A DNA stretch of 61,341 nucleotides. Source: Psychrobacter cibarius (GTDB lineage: Bacteria; Pseudomonadota; Gammaproteobacteria; Pseudomonadales; Moraxellaceae). The notes under the pieces were generated by a model. The model did not search any database and had not been told where the DNA came from. It worked only from the letters and a program-made list of their open reading frames with translations. A program made the position numbers and the translations under genes. Of this stretch, positions 9,137 to 18,579 are shown in pieces; positions within the stretch are counted from its first letter, which is position 1, and each line of letters opens with the position of its first letter. The stretch spans positions 1 to 61,341 of the forward strand of contig NZ_JABASQ010000019.1 in NCBI RefSeq assembly GCF_016107535.1, given 5' to 3'.

Positions 9137-10120
9137 ATGCTATTCCAATCTATACGGCGCTTGCGTCTTTTCGTTTACGATATTCTGCAAAATGATGAGC
9201 ACGATACGCTGTTTAGCCGTTGCGTTGACTACTTTTTAATATTTTTAATCATGACCAATGTAGCAGCGGTCATTGCTGAGTCGGTTGATAGTTGGTATTA
9301 CCCTTATCAGGAGTATTTTACTTGGTTTGAAAATTTCTCTATCGTGGTGTTTTCTATTGAGTATTTGCTGCGTTTGTGGAGTGTGGCCGAGGAAAAACCA
9401 GATGACACTACTTGGCGTCAGCGCTGGGAGTGGTTGAAAAGTCCTTCTGCGTTGATTGATTTAGTCGCCATTGCGCCAGCTTTCCTGAATTTCTTTGTTA
9501 CGATTGATTTACGCTTCTTACGTATTTTACGTTTATTCCGAATTCTCAAACTGACACGCTATTTTGCTTCGTTACGCATCTTATTGGTGGTCATCAGCAA
9601 AGAAAAAGGCTCGTTCCAAGCGGTTATTTTCATTTTAATAATTATGATTGTGACGGCATCTAGTGGCATTTACTTGGTTGAAAACCACGCTCAGCCAGAA
9701 GAGTTTGAGTCGATACCTAAAGCGATGTGGTGGGCGGTGGTGACGCTAACGACGGTGGGCTATGGCGATGTCACGCCGATTACCAATGCGGGTAAAATAT
9801 TGGGTGCGGTTATTACCATATTAGGTGTGGGTCTGGCGGCATTACCTGCAGGTATTTTAGCGACTGGTTTGGCAAATGAGCTTGCTCAGCGCCGTGAAGA
9901 GCTTGAACAGGACTTTCGAGCACAGTTGATTGATAGCGATTTTGATTTGGTAAAAAATCAGATGATGATCGATAAGATTCGCCGTGAGCTGGGACTGGAT
10001 AAAGAGCAGGCGCAAAATATCGTATTGCAGGTATTACGCGAACAAGAGCTTGAGCGCCGCGAAAGAGAAGTGGAAGAAAGACAAAAGAACTTTTGCCCAC
10101 ATTGCGGTGAGCCACTGTAA
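9137..10120 (+). CDS. voltage-gated potassium channel, Kv/KvAP type
   Basis: A 327-residue inner-membrane protein with six predicted helices. S1 starts near residue 30. S4 is a charged voltage-sensor-like helix with Arg every third residue (RFLRILRLFRILKLTRYF, about 133-150). The pore loop carries the selectivity filter TTVGYGD near residues 204-210, and S6 follows with a Gly hinge (GVGLAALPAG). The cytoplasmic C-terminus is a charged coiled coil (about 255-315) ending in CPHCGEPL, a half zinc-ribbon. Most bacterial Kv channels of about 270 residues lack this tail. AGGGA before ATG 9137 supports the start. K+ flux and membrane-potential control are inferred from the family. Confidence 0.92.
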   Translation: MLFQSIRRLRLFVYDILQNDEHDTLFSRCVDYFLIFLIMTNVAAVIAESVDSWYYPYQEYFTWFENFSIVVFSIEYLLRLWSVAEEKPDDTTWRQRWEWLKSPSALIDLVAIAPAFLNFFVTIDLRFLRILRLFRILKLTRYFASLRILLVVISKEKGSFQAVIFILIIMIVTASSGIYLVENHAQPEEFESIPKAMWWAVVTLTTVGYGDVTPITNAGKILGAVITILGVGLAALPAGILATGLANELAQRREELEQDFRAQLIDSDFDLVKNQMMIDKIRRELGLDKEQAQNIVLQVLREQELERREREVEERQKNFCPHCGEPL

Positions 10121-10166
10121 GTCTTTTATAGTGATTACTTTAGGTTTCAAAAAATGGATATGTAAG

Positions 10167-10204
10167 AAAAGGGTGCAACGTTATCAGAACGTTGCACCCT
10201 TTTT
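10167..10204. terminator. strong bidirectional terminator
   Basis: AAAAGGGTGCAACGTT and AACGTTGCACCCTTTT form a perfect 16-bp stem with a 5-nt loop and T tracts on both strands. It separates the converging K+ channel and TerD-domain genes. Confidence 0.95.
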
Positions 10205-10233
10205 ATTAGCAATAAACAGATATTTTATGGTAT

Positions 10234-10881
10234 TTAGATAGCTTGTGGAATGGGTAGTGCACGTGCCAATTCATGGGCGACTTGCTGCGCCGCCGTTGCT
10301 AAATCTTCGGCAGAAAGGGGTAAGTTTTGCAGTGTGAGATGCCAATCATCCACTTCTCGGCGTAAATGTGCCACCCACAGCGTCGTGCAATCACGTGGCA
10401 GTTGCTTTAGATTGACTTCAAAGCATCGATTGCCTTCATCATCGCTTAGATGAATCTCGCCTTTTTTGACTCTTGAAAACGGATGACCGTGGTAAGAGTT
10501 GGCTATCATAGCAATGTGGGTGATATGTGCTGGAATTTTCTCTAAGTAAAGCCTGATTTGCTCTTGGTCAAGAGGCGCCAAATACATCGCTTGTTCGCCG
10601 CGATCTTTGCCATTGAGACTGTCGCCTTGATGTTTCACTGATTCCGCTTTATCGCGCAATTGTTTGAACCAAACGATATCACTGATGGTGCAATTGTCGT
10701 CATATAGTACGCAAGCCAAATCAATATCAATAGCACTCTGGTTTTTTTTAAAGCGCTTAAACATGCCTTTTGGCTCAATCTTGGTAAATTCATAGTTTAG
10801 CGCAAAAAATAAGGTTCCCGCGTCTAAGCCCAGTCCTCTTAAACTGTCTGACAGTAACGGCAATGAGGCAGTGGTCGGCAT
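10234..10881 (-). CDS. TerD-domain protein
   Basis: A 215-residue cytoplasmic protein of the TerD/TerZ family. The conserved Ca-binding core is visible: DIDLACVLYDD near residues 50-60, then the SVKHQGDSLNGKDRGE segment near 80-95. The usual EQIRLYLEKIPAHITHIAMI strand-helix region follows. TerD proteins occur in tellurite-resistance and stress (ter) operons, but no other ter gene is present here. The gene stands alone before a WYL regulator on the same strand, 88 bp away. Its role is therefore best left as general stress. AAGGA supports ATG 10881. Confidence 0.85.
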   Translation of the reverse strand: MPTTASLPLLSDSLRGLGLDAGTLFFALNYEFTKIEPKGMFKRFKKNQSAIDIDLACVLYDDNCTISDIVWFKQLRDKAESVKHQGDSLNGKDRGEQAMYLAPLDQEQIRLYLEKIPAHITHIAMIANSYHGHPFSRVKKGEIHLSDDEGNRCFEVNLKQLPRDCTTLWVAHLRREVDDWHLTLQNLPLSAEDLATAAQQVAHELARALPIPQAI

Positions 10882-10969
10882 AACATTCCTTATCTATTTT
10901 CGTTCTTTATTTTTAAATAGTGGTAATCGTCTGAATACGGTTAAATTTGAGCACCATTACTCGCAGTTG

Positions 10970-12088
10970 TTATTTATGATCAAAAAACTTATCCAATACG
11001 GCTTGATGTAACAATGCTGGTTTGGCATTCAATAAACCATTGCCAAAACCACGCAACCACCAAACCAGTTGTGAAGTTAGGTTAACGGTGGCTTGAATGG
11101 TCAGCGTGTCATCATCCAACGTAACAGTTTGATCGTCACTGAGCTTGCTTTCAGTCAGGCTTTTGCCCGCTTGTTTGGTGAATTGTAGCTCAATAGCGGT
11201 GTTTTTGCCATGATTAGGCAGCTCACCGAATAAGGGGTGGCTAAAGCCCATACCACCAGCATCCAAATAAGTATCGAGTTGGAAACTCTCAGGTGTTTGT
11301 GCGGCGCTTTCGAGAATGTCAACGCTAGCAAATCGATGTAGGGCAAAGGTACGAATGGTAAATTTTGGATCATCAGTACGAGTTGCCAGCAGATAAATAA
11401 TCACACCGCGCTGGATAATAGCGATGGGATTCAAAAGATATTCACTGGCCTGTGATTTATTGCTGCGGGTATAGCTGGCTTTGATTTGTAATTGATAAAA
11501 TAGCGCATGGTAAATATTGTCTTTGCTATCCAAGTCAATATGCGGTGCGATTAGTGGCTGAGTGGCAGGCTCGATACGCACTCTGTCGATCCATGAATGG
11601 GTGACTTTACTGTTTTTTAGCTGCCGCCTTGCCAAGTCAAACCATGGAAATAATTCATCTAAAATAACGGGTGGTAGTAGCTGAGTTAGATTGGCTTCAA
11701 CCATATTAAAGGCGACTGCTTGCGATAGATTCATGTGCGGTAAGCTTTGGAGTGGCGCGTCATCACGCCAGCGCCAGCCTTGTGGGTTGGCGTTATTTTT
11801 TTCTATGGGAAAGCGTTTTGCCAGCGCATTTAAGTCGCGTTGAACAGTACGCAAGCTGATGTCAAAGCCTGCCATCATCAGCTGCTCGTAGATATGGGTT
11901 GTGCCCACCCAGCGGTTGCGCTGTAGTTGCGATAGTACTTGCCACTGGCGCGCCGTCGTCGCCGCGCCATGGCGATTATCGTTGTTATCTCCTGAGACAT
12001 GACTGTCCGCTGCCGCTACAGTATTAGCTTGCTCAACAGAGTTTATTTGAGCATGGGAGTGGTCGGCGTCAGTCGAATGTACAGTCAT
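10970..12088 (-). CDS. WYL-domain transcriptional regulator
   Basis: A 372-residue regulator. After a polar N-terminal stretch (about 1-45), residues 46-110 form a winged helix-turn-helix of the DeoR/HTH_11 type (ISLRTVQRDLNALAKRF is the recognition helix region). The middle (about 195-270, with LNPIAIIQRGVIIYLLA) is a WYL domain, a ligand- or nucleic-acid-sensing SH3-like fold. A WCX-like C-terminal domain follows, ending in VWWLRGFGNGLLNAKP. WYL proteins often control defence or DNA-damage genes, but no defence gene is adjacent. The neighbouring TerD gene on the same strand is its most likely target or partner; this is inferred. Confidence 0.85.
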   Translation of the reverse strand: MTVHSTDADHSHAQINSVEQANTVAAADSHVSGDNNDNRHGAATTARQWQVLSQLQRNRWVGTTHIYEQLMMAGFDISLRTVQRDLNALAKRFPIEKNNANPQGWRWRDDAPLQSLPHMNLSQAVAFNMVEANLTQLLPPVILDELFPWFDLARRQLKNSKVTHSWIDRVRIEPATQPLIAPHIDLDSKDNIYHALFYQLQIKASYTRSNKSQASEYLLNPIAIIQRGVIIYLLATRTDDPKFTIRTFALHRFASVDILESAAQTPESFQLDTYLDAGGMGFSHPLFGELPNHGKNTAIELQFTKQAGKSLTESKLSDDQTVTLDDDTLTIQATVNLTSQLVWWLRGFGNGLLNAKPALLHQAVLDKFFDHK

Positions 12089-12253
12089 TAAGCAATAACC
12101 TTTATGAAATTACGAGTTGGCTTTTGTATAGCTTAGCGGAATATTAACCATTCATCATCGCAGAAAAGCATCGTAGCGTCTAGGACATGTCTTCAATTAC
12201 TACATTGATTTATTGATTGGTTTTGGTACAGTTAAATTTCACTATAAATCAGC

Positions 12254-15097
12254 TTATATGGCGTCAATGGGTGTTTTAGTGGCATTGTTATCAATACCCT
12301 GATTGATGCCTTGATCATCATTTATAACGACTTCGTTGTGCTCCGCCTTGTCTTTGTGTTTTTCCTTTTTTTTCTTGTCCCATTTTTTTTGACGTTTTTC
12401 TTTTTGCTTTTTTTTATCTTTCTTTTTGGACTTTTTATCATCAATACCATCGTCATTGTTATCTTGATTTTCATCCCATAACATCAGACGACTTAAAACT
12501 TTGCCAAACAACGTGTCTTTACGATAGCGACCTTTCTTGTTCAGGGTATCGATAGGCAAACCAGTCATCAGCGTCAATGCTTCGCTCAGTGTATAGACAC
12601 CATAAATATGAAATTCGTTCGCTTTGACGGCAGCAATGATGTCGTCACGCAGCATGAGCTGTTTGACATTGGCCATTGGAATGACCACGCCTTGCTGCCC
12701 AGTCAATTCTTGCTCGCGGCATGCATCAAAGAATCCGGCGATTTTAGAGTTGATACCGCCAACCGCTTGCACTTCGCCCAATTGGTTCATAGAGCCAGTA
12801 ATGGCAAATGATTGATCAATCGGTACGTTTGCTAAGGCAGATAGCAGCGCACAGCCTTCGCTGACGGTAGCACTATCGCCATCGATATGGGCGTAGCTTT
12901 GTTCAAAAGCGAGTGAAGCACTAAAGTTGAGTGCATGATGTTGGCTGAATAATGCGCGCAAATAGCTGGTCATAATCAGCATGCCTTTGGCGTGTAAACT
13001 ACCGCCCAAATCTACATCACGCTCGATATCGAGAATCTCACCCGTACCGATATTTGGTTGAATGACGGCAGTCAGGCGGGCGGGCATGCCAAACTCGCTA
13101 TCGGCATAGCTGACCACTGTCAGTGCATTGACTTGTCCGACAGCGCTGCCTGTGGTTTGAATAAGCTGCTGACCGTTTTTGAGCTCATCCCAATAGAGGT
13201 CACGCAGGTATCCTGAACGCTCGTCCATATCATCGATGGCTTGTGTGACATGATAGGCATTAACAATGTTTTTTCCGCTTAAATGCGCGTGGCGGTTAGA
13301 CTCATGCAATAGCTTGATTAATAAATCACTGTGCAAGCTTAAGCGGTCTTGGTCTTCTGCTTGTAAGCTTAAATGCTCAAGTAGGGCAGCTTGCGCACTA
13401 CGATCAAACGGGTAGAGATTGGCGTAGTCAATGATGTCAGCCATTTTTGCGACTAACGCCAATTCGTGTTCACTGCTGCGAGGCACATCATCGTGAAAAT
13501 CTGCACGTACTTTAAATACCGCATCAAACTCAGGTTCAAGCTCTAACAGCTCATAATATAAATCTGCTTCACCAAGCAAAATCACTTTAACATCAAGGTC
13601 AATGGGGGCAGGTGCTAACGATAAGCTGCCTGTTAAGGTCAGCATTTGTTCAAGGCTTGAGAGTTTGATTTTGCGTGATTGTAGCGCGCGCTTGAGACCC
13701 TGCCAAGCATACGGATGCTCAAGTAAGTGACTCGCTTCTAATAGTAAGTAACCACCATTGGCACGGTGCAGAGCACCTGCTCGAATCATACTGACATCAG
13801 TGGTGACCGTGCCCAATTGGGTGATTTGCTCGACATGACCCAACAAGTTCAAATGCGTTGGCAAGTCCTCGAAGATGACGGGTGCACCGTCGTCCGGCGT
13901 GTGACTGACAATGACGTTGACCGCATAGCGACTTGGGGTTGTGGCCAAAACTGCTGTCACAAATTCTTCGTCATCACCATTGACGATGCGCTCGACATGC
14001 GTAACCATGTCGGCAAATACGGTCTTGAGATAGTCAATGACCAGTGGGTGACTGGCAAATTGCTCATAAACAGGGGCAAATAAAGGTTGCAGTGCACGAC
14101 GTGCAATATTGCGATGTAGGGCTTCTATCGCATCATTGGCTTCGTCCTCTAACTGCTCTAACGCGATGGTCAACTGACTTAAGCGTTTTTGCATATGGTT
14201 TTTTTGAACAAAGTTATTTAACTCAGCTTCGTATTCACTATTGCCGTATTCAGTATTGTTTTTATCCTGCTCTGCATTCGTAGGATCGTTATACTCGGTG
14301 CTAGGAATGCTCGCTTTGCTACTATCATCGCTCACGGATTTACTTTTATAGCTAGCAGATGATTTGTCATCACTACCACTAATTTCTGTCGCAAGTTGAC
14401 TGGGATGTACAAACACCGCTTTATTATCAAAGGAGCGAAACGTCAATGCCAAATCATATTGTTTGCCTTCCGCATTGAGCACATCATAAGCCTGACTTTC
14501 TTTTTGATGTGTGTCATTTTTGATGGCTTCGATTTTGCTTTGATATTGGTCACTACGAAAGCGTTGGCTCAATCTTTTTTTGGCTTGTTGCCATAAATGA
14601 TTGACTTGCTGCTGCAATAAGGAGGCTTGCCCCGCAGGTAGTCGCAGCGCTAAAGGGGTACGTGGATCGGTGAAATTATGCACATATACCCAGTCGTCAG
14701 GTGTGGGTGCATCGGCGGCAATACGCGTTAGCAAGCGGCTGATGACGGTGCGTTTGCCCAAGCCATTTTCACCAGCAGCAAACACATGATAGCCACTGGC
14801 TTTGATATCTAAAGCTGTTTGTAAGGCTTTTAGTGCACGCTGTTGACCAAAGCCAACGTCTAGATCTGGTGCCGTGCGGGTATCCGAGGGCAATTCATCA
14901 GGGTCGCTATAGCGCTTTAATTGCTCAGCGGTGACTAGGCAGCGCTGCTTGATATCAATAAAGCATGGATGCGGTGTATTCGGTGTTGCTGATTTGGTAC
15001 TTTTTAATTCAATGATGGGTGTTGCCATATTATTAGCGTCTTTTTTATTAGCGTCTCTTGATAATTGAGAGGTAGGGATGTGTGGCTGTTTGGTCAT
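12254..15097 (-). CDS. Lon-like ATP-dependent protease (LonB/AAA_32 type) with Lys-rich tail
   Basis: A 947-residue AAA+ protease related to the COG1067 Lon-like family. Walker A is GENGLGKRT near residue 108. The middle holds an inserted helical domain with an acidic/polar stretch around 240-290. The proteolytic domain has the Ser of GDSATVSEG and the Lys of GGINSKIAGF as catalytic dyad. The N-terminal Lon substrate domain of classical Lon is absent. The last 80 residues are unusual: an acidic run, then a Lys-rich segment (for example KKSKKKDKKKQKEKRQKK), then a polar end. The role is probably degradation of damaged or regulatory proteins. The start at 15097 has no clear ribosome binding site; Met23 is an alternative. 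Confidence 0.88.
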   Translation of the reverse strand: MTKQPHIPTSQLSRDANKKDANNMATPIIELKSTKSATPNTPHPCFIDIKQRCLVTAEQLKRYSDPDELPSDTRTAPDLDVGFGQQRALKALQTALDIKASGYHVFAAGENGLGKRTVISRLLTRIAADAPTPDDWVYVHNFTDPRTPLALRLPAGQASLLQQQVNHLWQQAKKRLSQRFRSDQYQSKIEAIKNDTHQKESQAYDVLNAEGKQYDLALTFRSFDNKAVFVHPSQLATEISGSDDKSSASYKSKSVSDDSSKASIPSTEYNDPTNAEQDKNNTEYGNSEYEAELNNFVQKNHMQKRLSQLTIALEQLEDEANDAIEALHRNIARRALQPLFAPVYEQFASHPLVIDYLKTVFADMVTHVERIVNGDDEEFVTAVLATTPSRYAVNVIVSHTPDDGAPVIFEDLPTHLNLLGHVEQITQLGTVTTDVSMIRAGALHRANGGYLLLEASHLLEHPYAWQGLKRALQSRKIKLSSLEQMLTLTGSLSLAPAPIDLDVKVILLGEADLYYELLELEPEFDAVFKVRADFHDDVPRSSEHELALVAKMADIIDYANLYPFDRSAQAALLEHLSLQAEDQDRLSLHSDLLIKLLHESNRHAHLSGKNIVNAYHVTQAIDDMDERSGYLRDLYWDELKNGQQLIQTTGSAVGQVNALTVVSYADSEFGMPARLTAVIQPNIGTGEILDIERDVDLGGSLHAKGMLIMTSYLRALFSQHHALNFSASLAFEQSYAHIDGDSATVSEGCALLSALANVPIDQSFAITGSMNQLGEVQAVGGINSKIAGFFDACREQELTGQQGVVIPMANVKQLMLRDDIIAAVKANEFHIYGVYTLSEALTLMTGLPIDTLNKKGRYRKDTLFGKVLSRLMLWDENQDNNDDGIDDKKSKKKDKKKQKEKRQKKWDKKKKEKHKDKAEHNEVVINDDQGINQGIDNNATKTPIDAI

Positions 15098-15134
15098 AGG
15101 TATAAATTATATCGTTTGTGGAAAGTGGCGTGGT

Positions 15135-15164
15135 TATTAAGTGCTATTAAGTGTTATTAAGTTT
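15135..15164. repeat. three tandem 10-bp repeats upstream of the Lon-like gene
   Basis: TATTAAGTGC, TATTAAGTGT and TATTAAGTTT follow each other without gaps; a fourth, weaker unit (TACTAATGAG) comes next. The 10-bp period places each copy on the same helix face. The block lies 38-67 bp before the Lon-like start codon, where promoter or operator sequences are expected. Confidence 0.6.
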
Positions 15165-15469
15165 ACTAATGAGTGCTAATACTTAGTTTTTTCTAGTTAA
15201 TTTGCATCGTTCATAAAAACATCTTACAAGATAAAACGGTATTTTAAATAAATCATTAAAAGCCGTTTTGTATCATTAGCAGGCTTTGTTAAAAACGCCT
15301 ATATAAGCAATCATTCATTATCCATTTAAGGCGATTAAAGAACAATAACGCCTCAATATAGGCTCAGATAGTATAAGATGTCTCACATTGGCGCAATCTG
15401 CAACTATTCAATGGGCAGACTGCATGATAAAATAGACGGTTCACATGTCAAAACTGGATAACTCGTTGT

Positions 15470-16186
15470 ATGTCAGACTTTACTAAAACATCTTCATCCT
15501 CTGCTAACACGGGCAATATCCGTATTGATCCGACTGGCTTTGTAAAGCTTGGCGCACAGTTGCCAGCGCTGGCGAATACCTTGGCACAAGCGATCAATGA
15601 GCTCAAGCTATCCTTGAGTGAGACGCAGCAGCGCACATTATTATTGTACTTAGACCAGCTTTTGTTGTGGAATAAAGCGTATAATCTGACCGCCATCACT
15701 GATCCAGAAGAGGCTTTAATCAAACATATAATTGATTGTTTGGCTATTATAACGCATTTACCGTCAGGGTCACTGTTAGATATTGGCACAGGAGCAGGGA
15801 TGCCAGCGGTTATTATTGCGATTTGTCAGCCAGAGCGTCAATGCACCGCACTTGATAGTAATCAGAAAAAAATTCGTTTTATTAAGCAAATCAGCAGTGA
15901 GCTTGGCTTGAATAATATGCAGCCAATTGCTTCTCGTATCGAGGCGCATGAAGCCAGCTATGACGTTGTGACTTCTAGAGCCTTTGCCAGTTTGATCGAT
16001 TTTGTCGAAGTGGCTCAGCCGCGCTTAGCAGATAACGGTTACCTATGCGCGATGAAAGGCAAAGCGCCAAGCGACGAAGAACTACAAGCGCTGGACAATG
16101 ACTGGCATGTTAAGACGATTAAACTTAAAGTGCCTCGTTTACACGATAGTCGTCATTTAATTGAATTGTCCTATAAAAATGTCTAA
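15470..16186 (+). CDS. rsmG: 16S rRNA (guanine527-N7)-methyltransferase
   Basis: A 238-residue SAM-dependent methyltransferase of the RsmG/GidB family that makes m7G527 in 16S rRNA. The SAM-binding motif I is LLDIGTGAGMPAVII near residue 102. The family-typical segment LLLWNKAYNLTAITDPEEAL precedes it and VTSRAFASL follows. The N-terminus is some 20 residues longer than usual and Ser/Thr-rich. As in many bacteria it stands before parA and parB. The lon-like gene is divergent, with 372 bp between them. Confidence 0.95.
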   Translation: MSDFTKTSSSSANTGNIRIDPTGFVKLGAQLPALANTLAQAINELKLSLSETQQRTLLLYLDQLLLWNKAYNLTAITDPEEALIKHIIDCLAIITHLPSGSLLDIGTGAGMPAVIIAICQPERQCTALDSNQKKIRFIKQISSELGLNNMQPIASRIEAHEASYDVVTSRAFASLIDFVEVAQPRLADNGYLCAMKGKAPSDEELQALDNDWHVKTIKLKVPRLHDSRHLIELSYKNV

Positions 16187-16411
16187 GCTATGAACACCTT
16201 TTAAGTGATACATGTCGGTGACACATGGTTTTGTTGATATTTGAATGGCAAGATATTCAAAATATGGTGATACAGATCGCGCTAATTATATAGAGGTACT
16301 CGTATTGTTTACGCTTATGAGTATGATGCTATGCAAAGTTTAGCGAAAAATTGATTGTGTAAGCCAAAAGTAAAATAACAGTAATAGACCCTAATTAAAT
16401 TGAGTGAGTGT

Positions 16412-17191
16412 ATGGAAATCATAGCAATTGCGAATCAAAAAGGCGGCGTGGGCAAAACCACGACGGCAGTAAATTTGACCGCCAGCTTGGCTGCGAAGCG
16501 CAAGCATGTACTGCTGATTGACTTAGACCCACAGGGTAATGCGACCAGTGGTACGGGTGTTGATAAAAACGAGCTTGGGCTAACTATCGCTGACGTATTA
16601 TTGGATGGGGTGTCGCTGTCTGATGCTATTGTTACCAGTCCGGCGGGGTTTGATGTGATCGGTGCCAATCGTGATTTGGCAGGCATGGATATCACCCTAA
16701 TGAACAAGACCAATAGTCATGAGCTGTTTAAGACAGCAATGGTGGCATTGGTCAATGATCAGCTAGCTGCTAACAAACCTGCTTACGATTATGTGGTTAT
16801 AGACTGTGCACCCAGCTTGAATTTGCTGACGATTAATGCGTTAGTTGCTACAGACAGCGTCATTATTCCGATGCAGTGTGAATACTATGCACTAGAAGGC
16901 TTGGCTGATTTGTCGCAGACGATTGAGCGCTTGACGGAATTGAATCCAAAGCTATATATCCGCGGCGTGGTGAGAACATTATTTGATGCACGCAATACAC
17001 TGGCTCGCGATGTGTCTGCCGAGCTTGAAGCGCACTTTGGCGATATTATGTATAAAACTCATATTCCAAGAAATATTCGCTTGGCAGAAGCGCCAGCACA
17101 TGGTTTGCCAGTTATCGCTTATGAGAGATGGTCAAAAGGTGCGCGCGCTTATCAAAAATTGGCGGCTGAAGTCATGAAACAAAGTGACTAA
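16412..17191 (+). CDS. parA: chromosome-partitioning ATPase ParA (Soj)
   Basis: A 259-residue deviant-Walker ATPase. KGGVGKTT at residues 10-17 is the Walker A with signature Lys, and VVIDCAPSLNLL is the Walker B region. It drives segregation of ParB-bound origin regions. I chose ATG 16412 over the TTG at 16400 because the protein then begins MEIIAIANQKGG, as ParA usually does. The ribosome binding site is weak either way. parB follows after 157 bp, with a terminator-like hairpin in the gap. Confidence 0.95.
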   Translation: MEIIAIANQKGGVGKTTTAVNLTASLAAKRKHVLLIDLDPQGNATSGTGVDKNELGLTIADVLLDGVSLSDAIVTSPAGFDVIGANRDLAGMDITLMNKTNSHELFKTAMVALVNDQLAANKPAYDYVVIDCAPSLNLLTINALVATDSVIIPMQCEYYALEGLADLSQTIERLTELNPKLYIRGVVRTLFDARNTLARDVSAELEAHFGDIMYKTHIPRNIRLAEAPAHGLPVIAYERWSKGARAYQKLAAEVMKQSD

Positions 17192-17195
17192 TATG

Positions 17196-17217
17196 CATGC
17201 ATGTATGCATGTTTTTT
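17196..17217 (+). terminator. terminator-like hairpin between parA and parB
   Basis: CATGCAT (17196-17202) and ATGCATG (17205-17211) are perfect complements, followed by six T. The stem starts 5 nt after the parA stop codon. The stem is A/T-rich and the loop would be tight, so termination may be partial. Confidence 0.5.
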
Positions 17218-17348
17218 AGCACCAATGATAGACTGCAAGAAAAATCGTGCAAACAGATGTTGAACATTGAATATTGTATTTATGAGTAATGAGTAAGCTG
17301 TATTAATAATTATTTGGCTTTTATTTTAGCGTTAGAGGATAGGTAATC

Positions 17349-18494
17349 ATGGCGAAGAAAAGAGGGTTGGCTGCCAATCGAGGCTTAGATGCCTTATTGG
17401 GGTCAATCAAAAAAGAAAAGCAAATCACCGCCTCTGCCTTGCAAGACGACATGGCGGCGCGTGAGAGTACTTTGCCAGCTGAAACGCTTAACGCTGATAG
17501 ATTAAATATTAGCACACCTGCTAAATCTGATAGTAATGAGACCAGTGAAAAACCAACGACCAAACCTATTGCCTCTGACACCACTGCCAGCAGTCGAACC
17601 ACACGGTCGCCGCGCACGATAAACAAAGGTACGGCTAATAAAAGTCGTGTTAATGGAACAGATGCCATTGCCTCTGAAGACCAGATCAGCTTGGTGCAAA
17701 TAGATGTCACGCGTTTGCAAGCGGGTAAGTATCAGCCACGCCGTGATATGAGTGAAACAGCGCTTGCAGAGCTGGCGTCTTCGATTGAGCAGCACGGTGT
17801 CATGCAACCGATCGTTATCCGTCCGTTATTGGCCAATGAAGACAAGAGTGAAGCATTCGTTACCCATGAGATCATCGCTGGTGAGCGTCGCTGGCGTGCG
17901 GCAAAAATGGCAGGAAAATCTGTCATTCCAGCGATTGAACGTGCTTTATCGGATGAGCTTGCCATCGCACTGGCCTTGATTGAAAATATCCAGCGTGAAG
18001 ACTTGTCTGTGATTGAGCAGGCCGCCGCATTACAACGTTTTCATACTGAATTTGGTATGAGTCATGCGATGATTGCCGAAGTCGTTGGCAAGGCGCGCAC
18101 CACCGTATCGAACCTGCTGCGTCTCAATCAGCTGCATGATACCGTCAAAGATCATTTGGCAAATAGCGCCCTAGATATGGGTCATGCGCGCACGCTTTTG
18201 GCATTATCCTCTGAGCAGCAGCCGATTATCGCGCAAAAAATTATCGACGGCGGTATGACGGTACGCGACGCTGAAAAGTTGGTTAAATCGATCTTGCAGC
18301 CTGCACCGAAAGCCAATCGTGCTGAGCAAACGCAATCTCGTGAGGTTGAGCGCTTGACGCAAAGACTGACAGATATGTTAGGGGCTGAAGTCAAACTCAA
18401 ACACAAAAAAGATGGTCAAGGTAGTGTTGAGATATTTTTCCATAACCAAGATCAGTTAGCAGCTTTAATTAAGCACATAGAAGCACAGGCTTGA
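17349..18494 (+). CDS. parB: chromosome-partitioning protein ParB
   Basis: A 381-residue CTP-dependent DNA clamp that loads at parS sites. The N-terminal ParA-interacting motif (RGLAANRGLDALLGS) is followed by a long Ser/Thr-rich linker (about 30-110), which accounts for the extra length. The ParB/Srx domain has box I (GKYQPRRDM) and box II (AGERRWRAAKM, about residue 178). The HTH follows (MIAEVVGKARTTVSNLLRL), then a C-terminal dimerisation domain. GAGGATAGG before ATG 17349 is a good ribosome binding site. No perfect parS was found in the window. Confidence 0.95.
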   Translation: MAKKRGLAANRGLDALLGSIKKEKQITASALQDDMAARESTLPAETLNADRLNISTPAKSDSNETSEKPTTKPIASDTTASSRTTRSPRTINKGTANKSRVNGTDAIASEDQISLVQIDVTRLQAGKYQPRRDMSETALAELASSIEQHGVMQPIVIRPLLANEDKSEAFVTHEIIAGERRWRAAKMAGKSVIPAIERALSDELAIALALIENIQREDLSVIEQAAALQRFHTEFGMSHAMIAEVVGKARTTVSNLLRLNQLHDTVKDHLANSALDMGHARTLLALSSEQQPIIAQKIIDGGMTVRDAEKLVKSILQPAPKANRAEQTQSREVERLTQRLTDMLGAEVKLKHKKDGQGSVEIFFHNQDQLAALIKHIEAQA

Positions 18495-18579
18495 TATCGC
18501 TAATGAGTTTGTCATGATGCTGTAAATTTAAGATATTTTGATAACCGCTATTTTTATAAAAATATAAAAGAGAGTCAAT

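Noticed and set aside
10234..12088. a tellurite-resistance (ter) operon or defence island
   Set aside because: Only one TerD gene and one WYL regulator are present; no other ter or defence gene is nearby.
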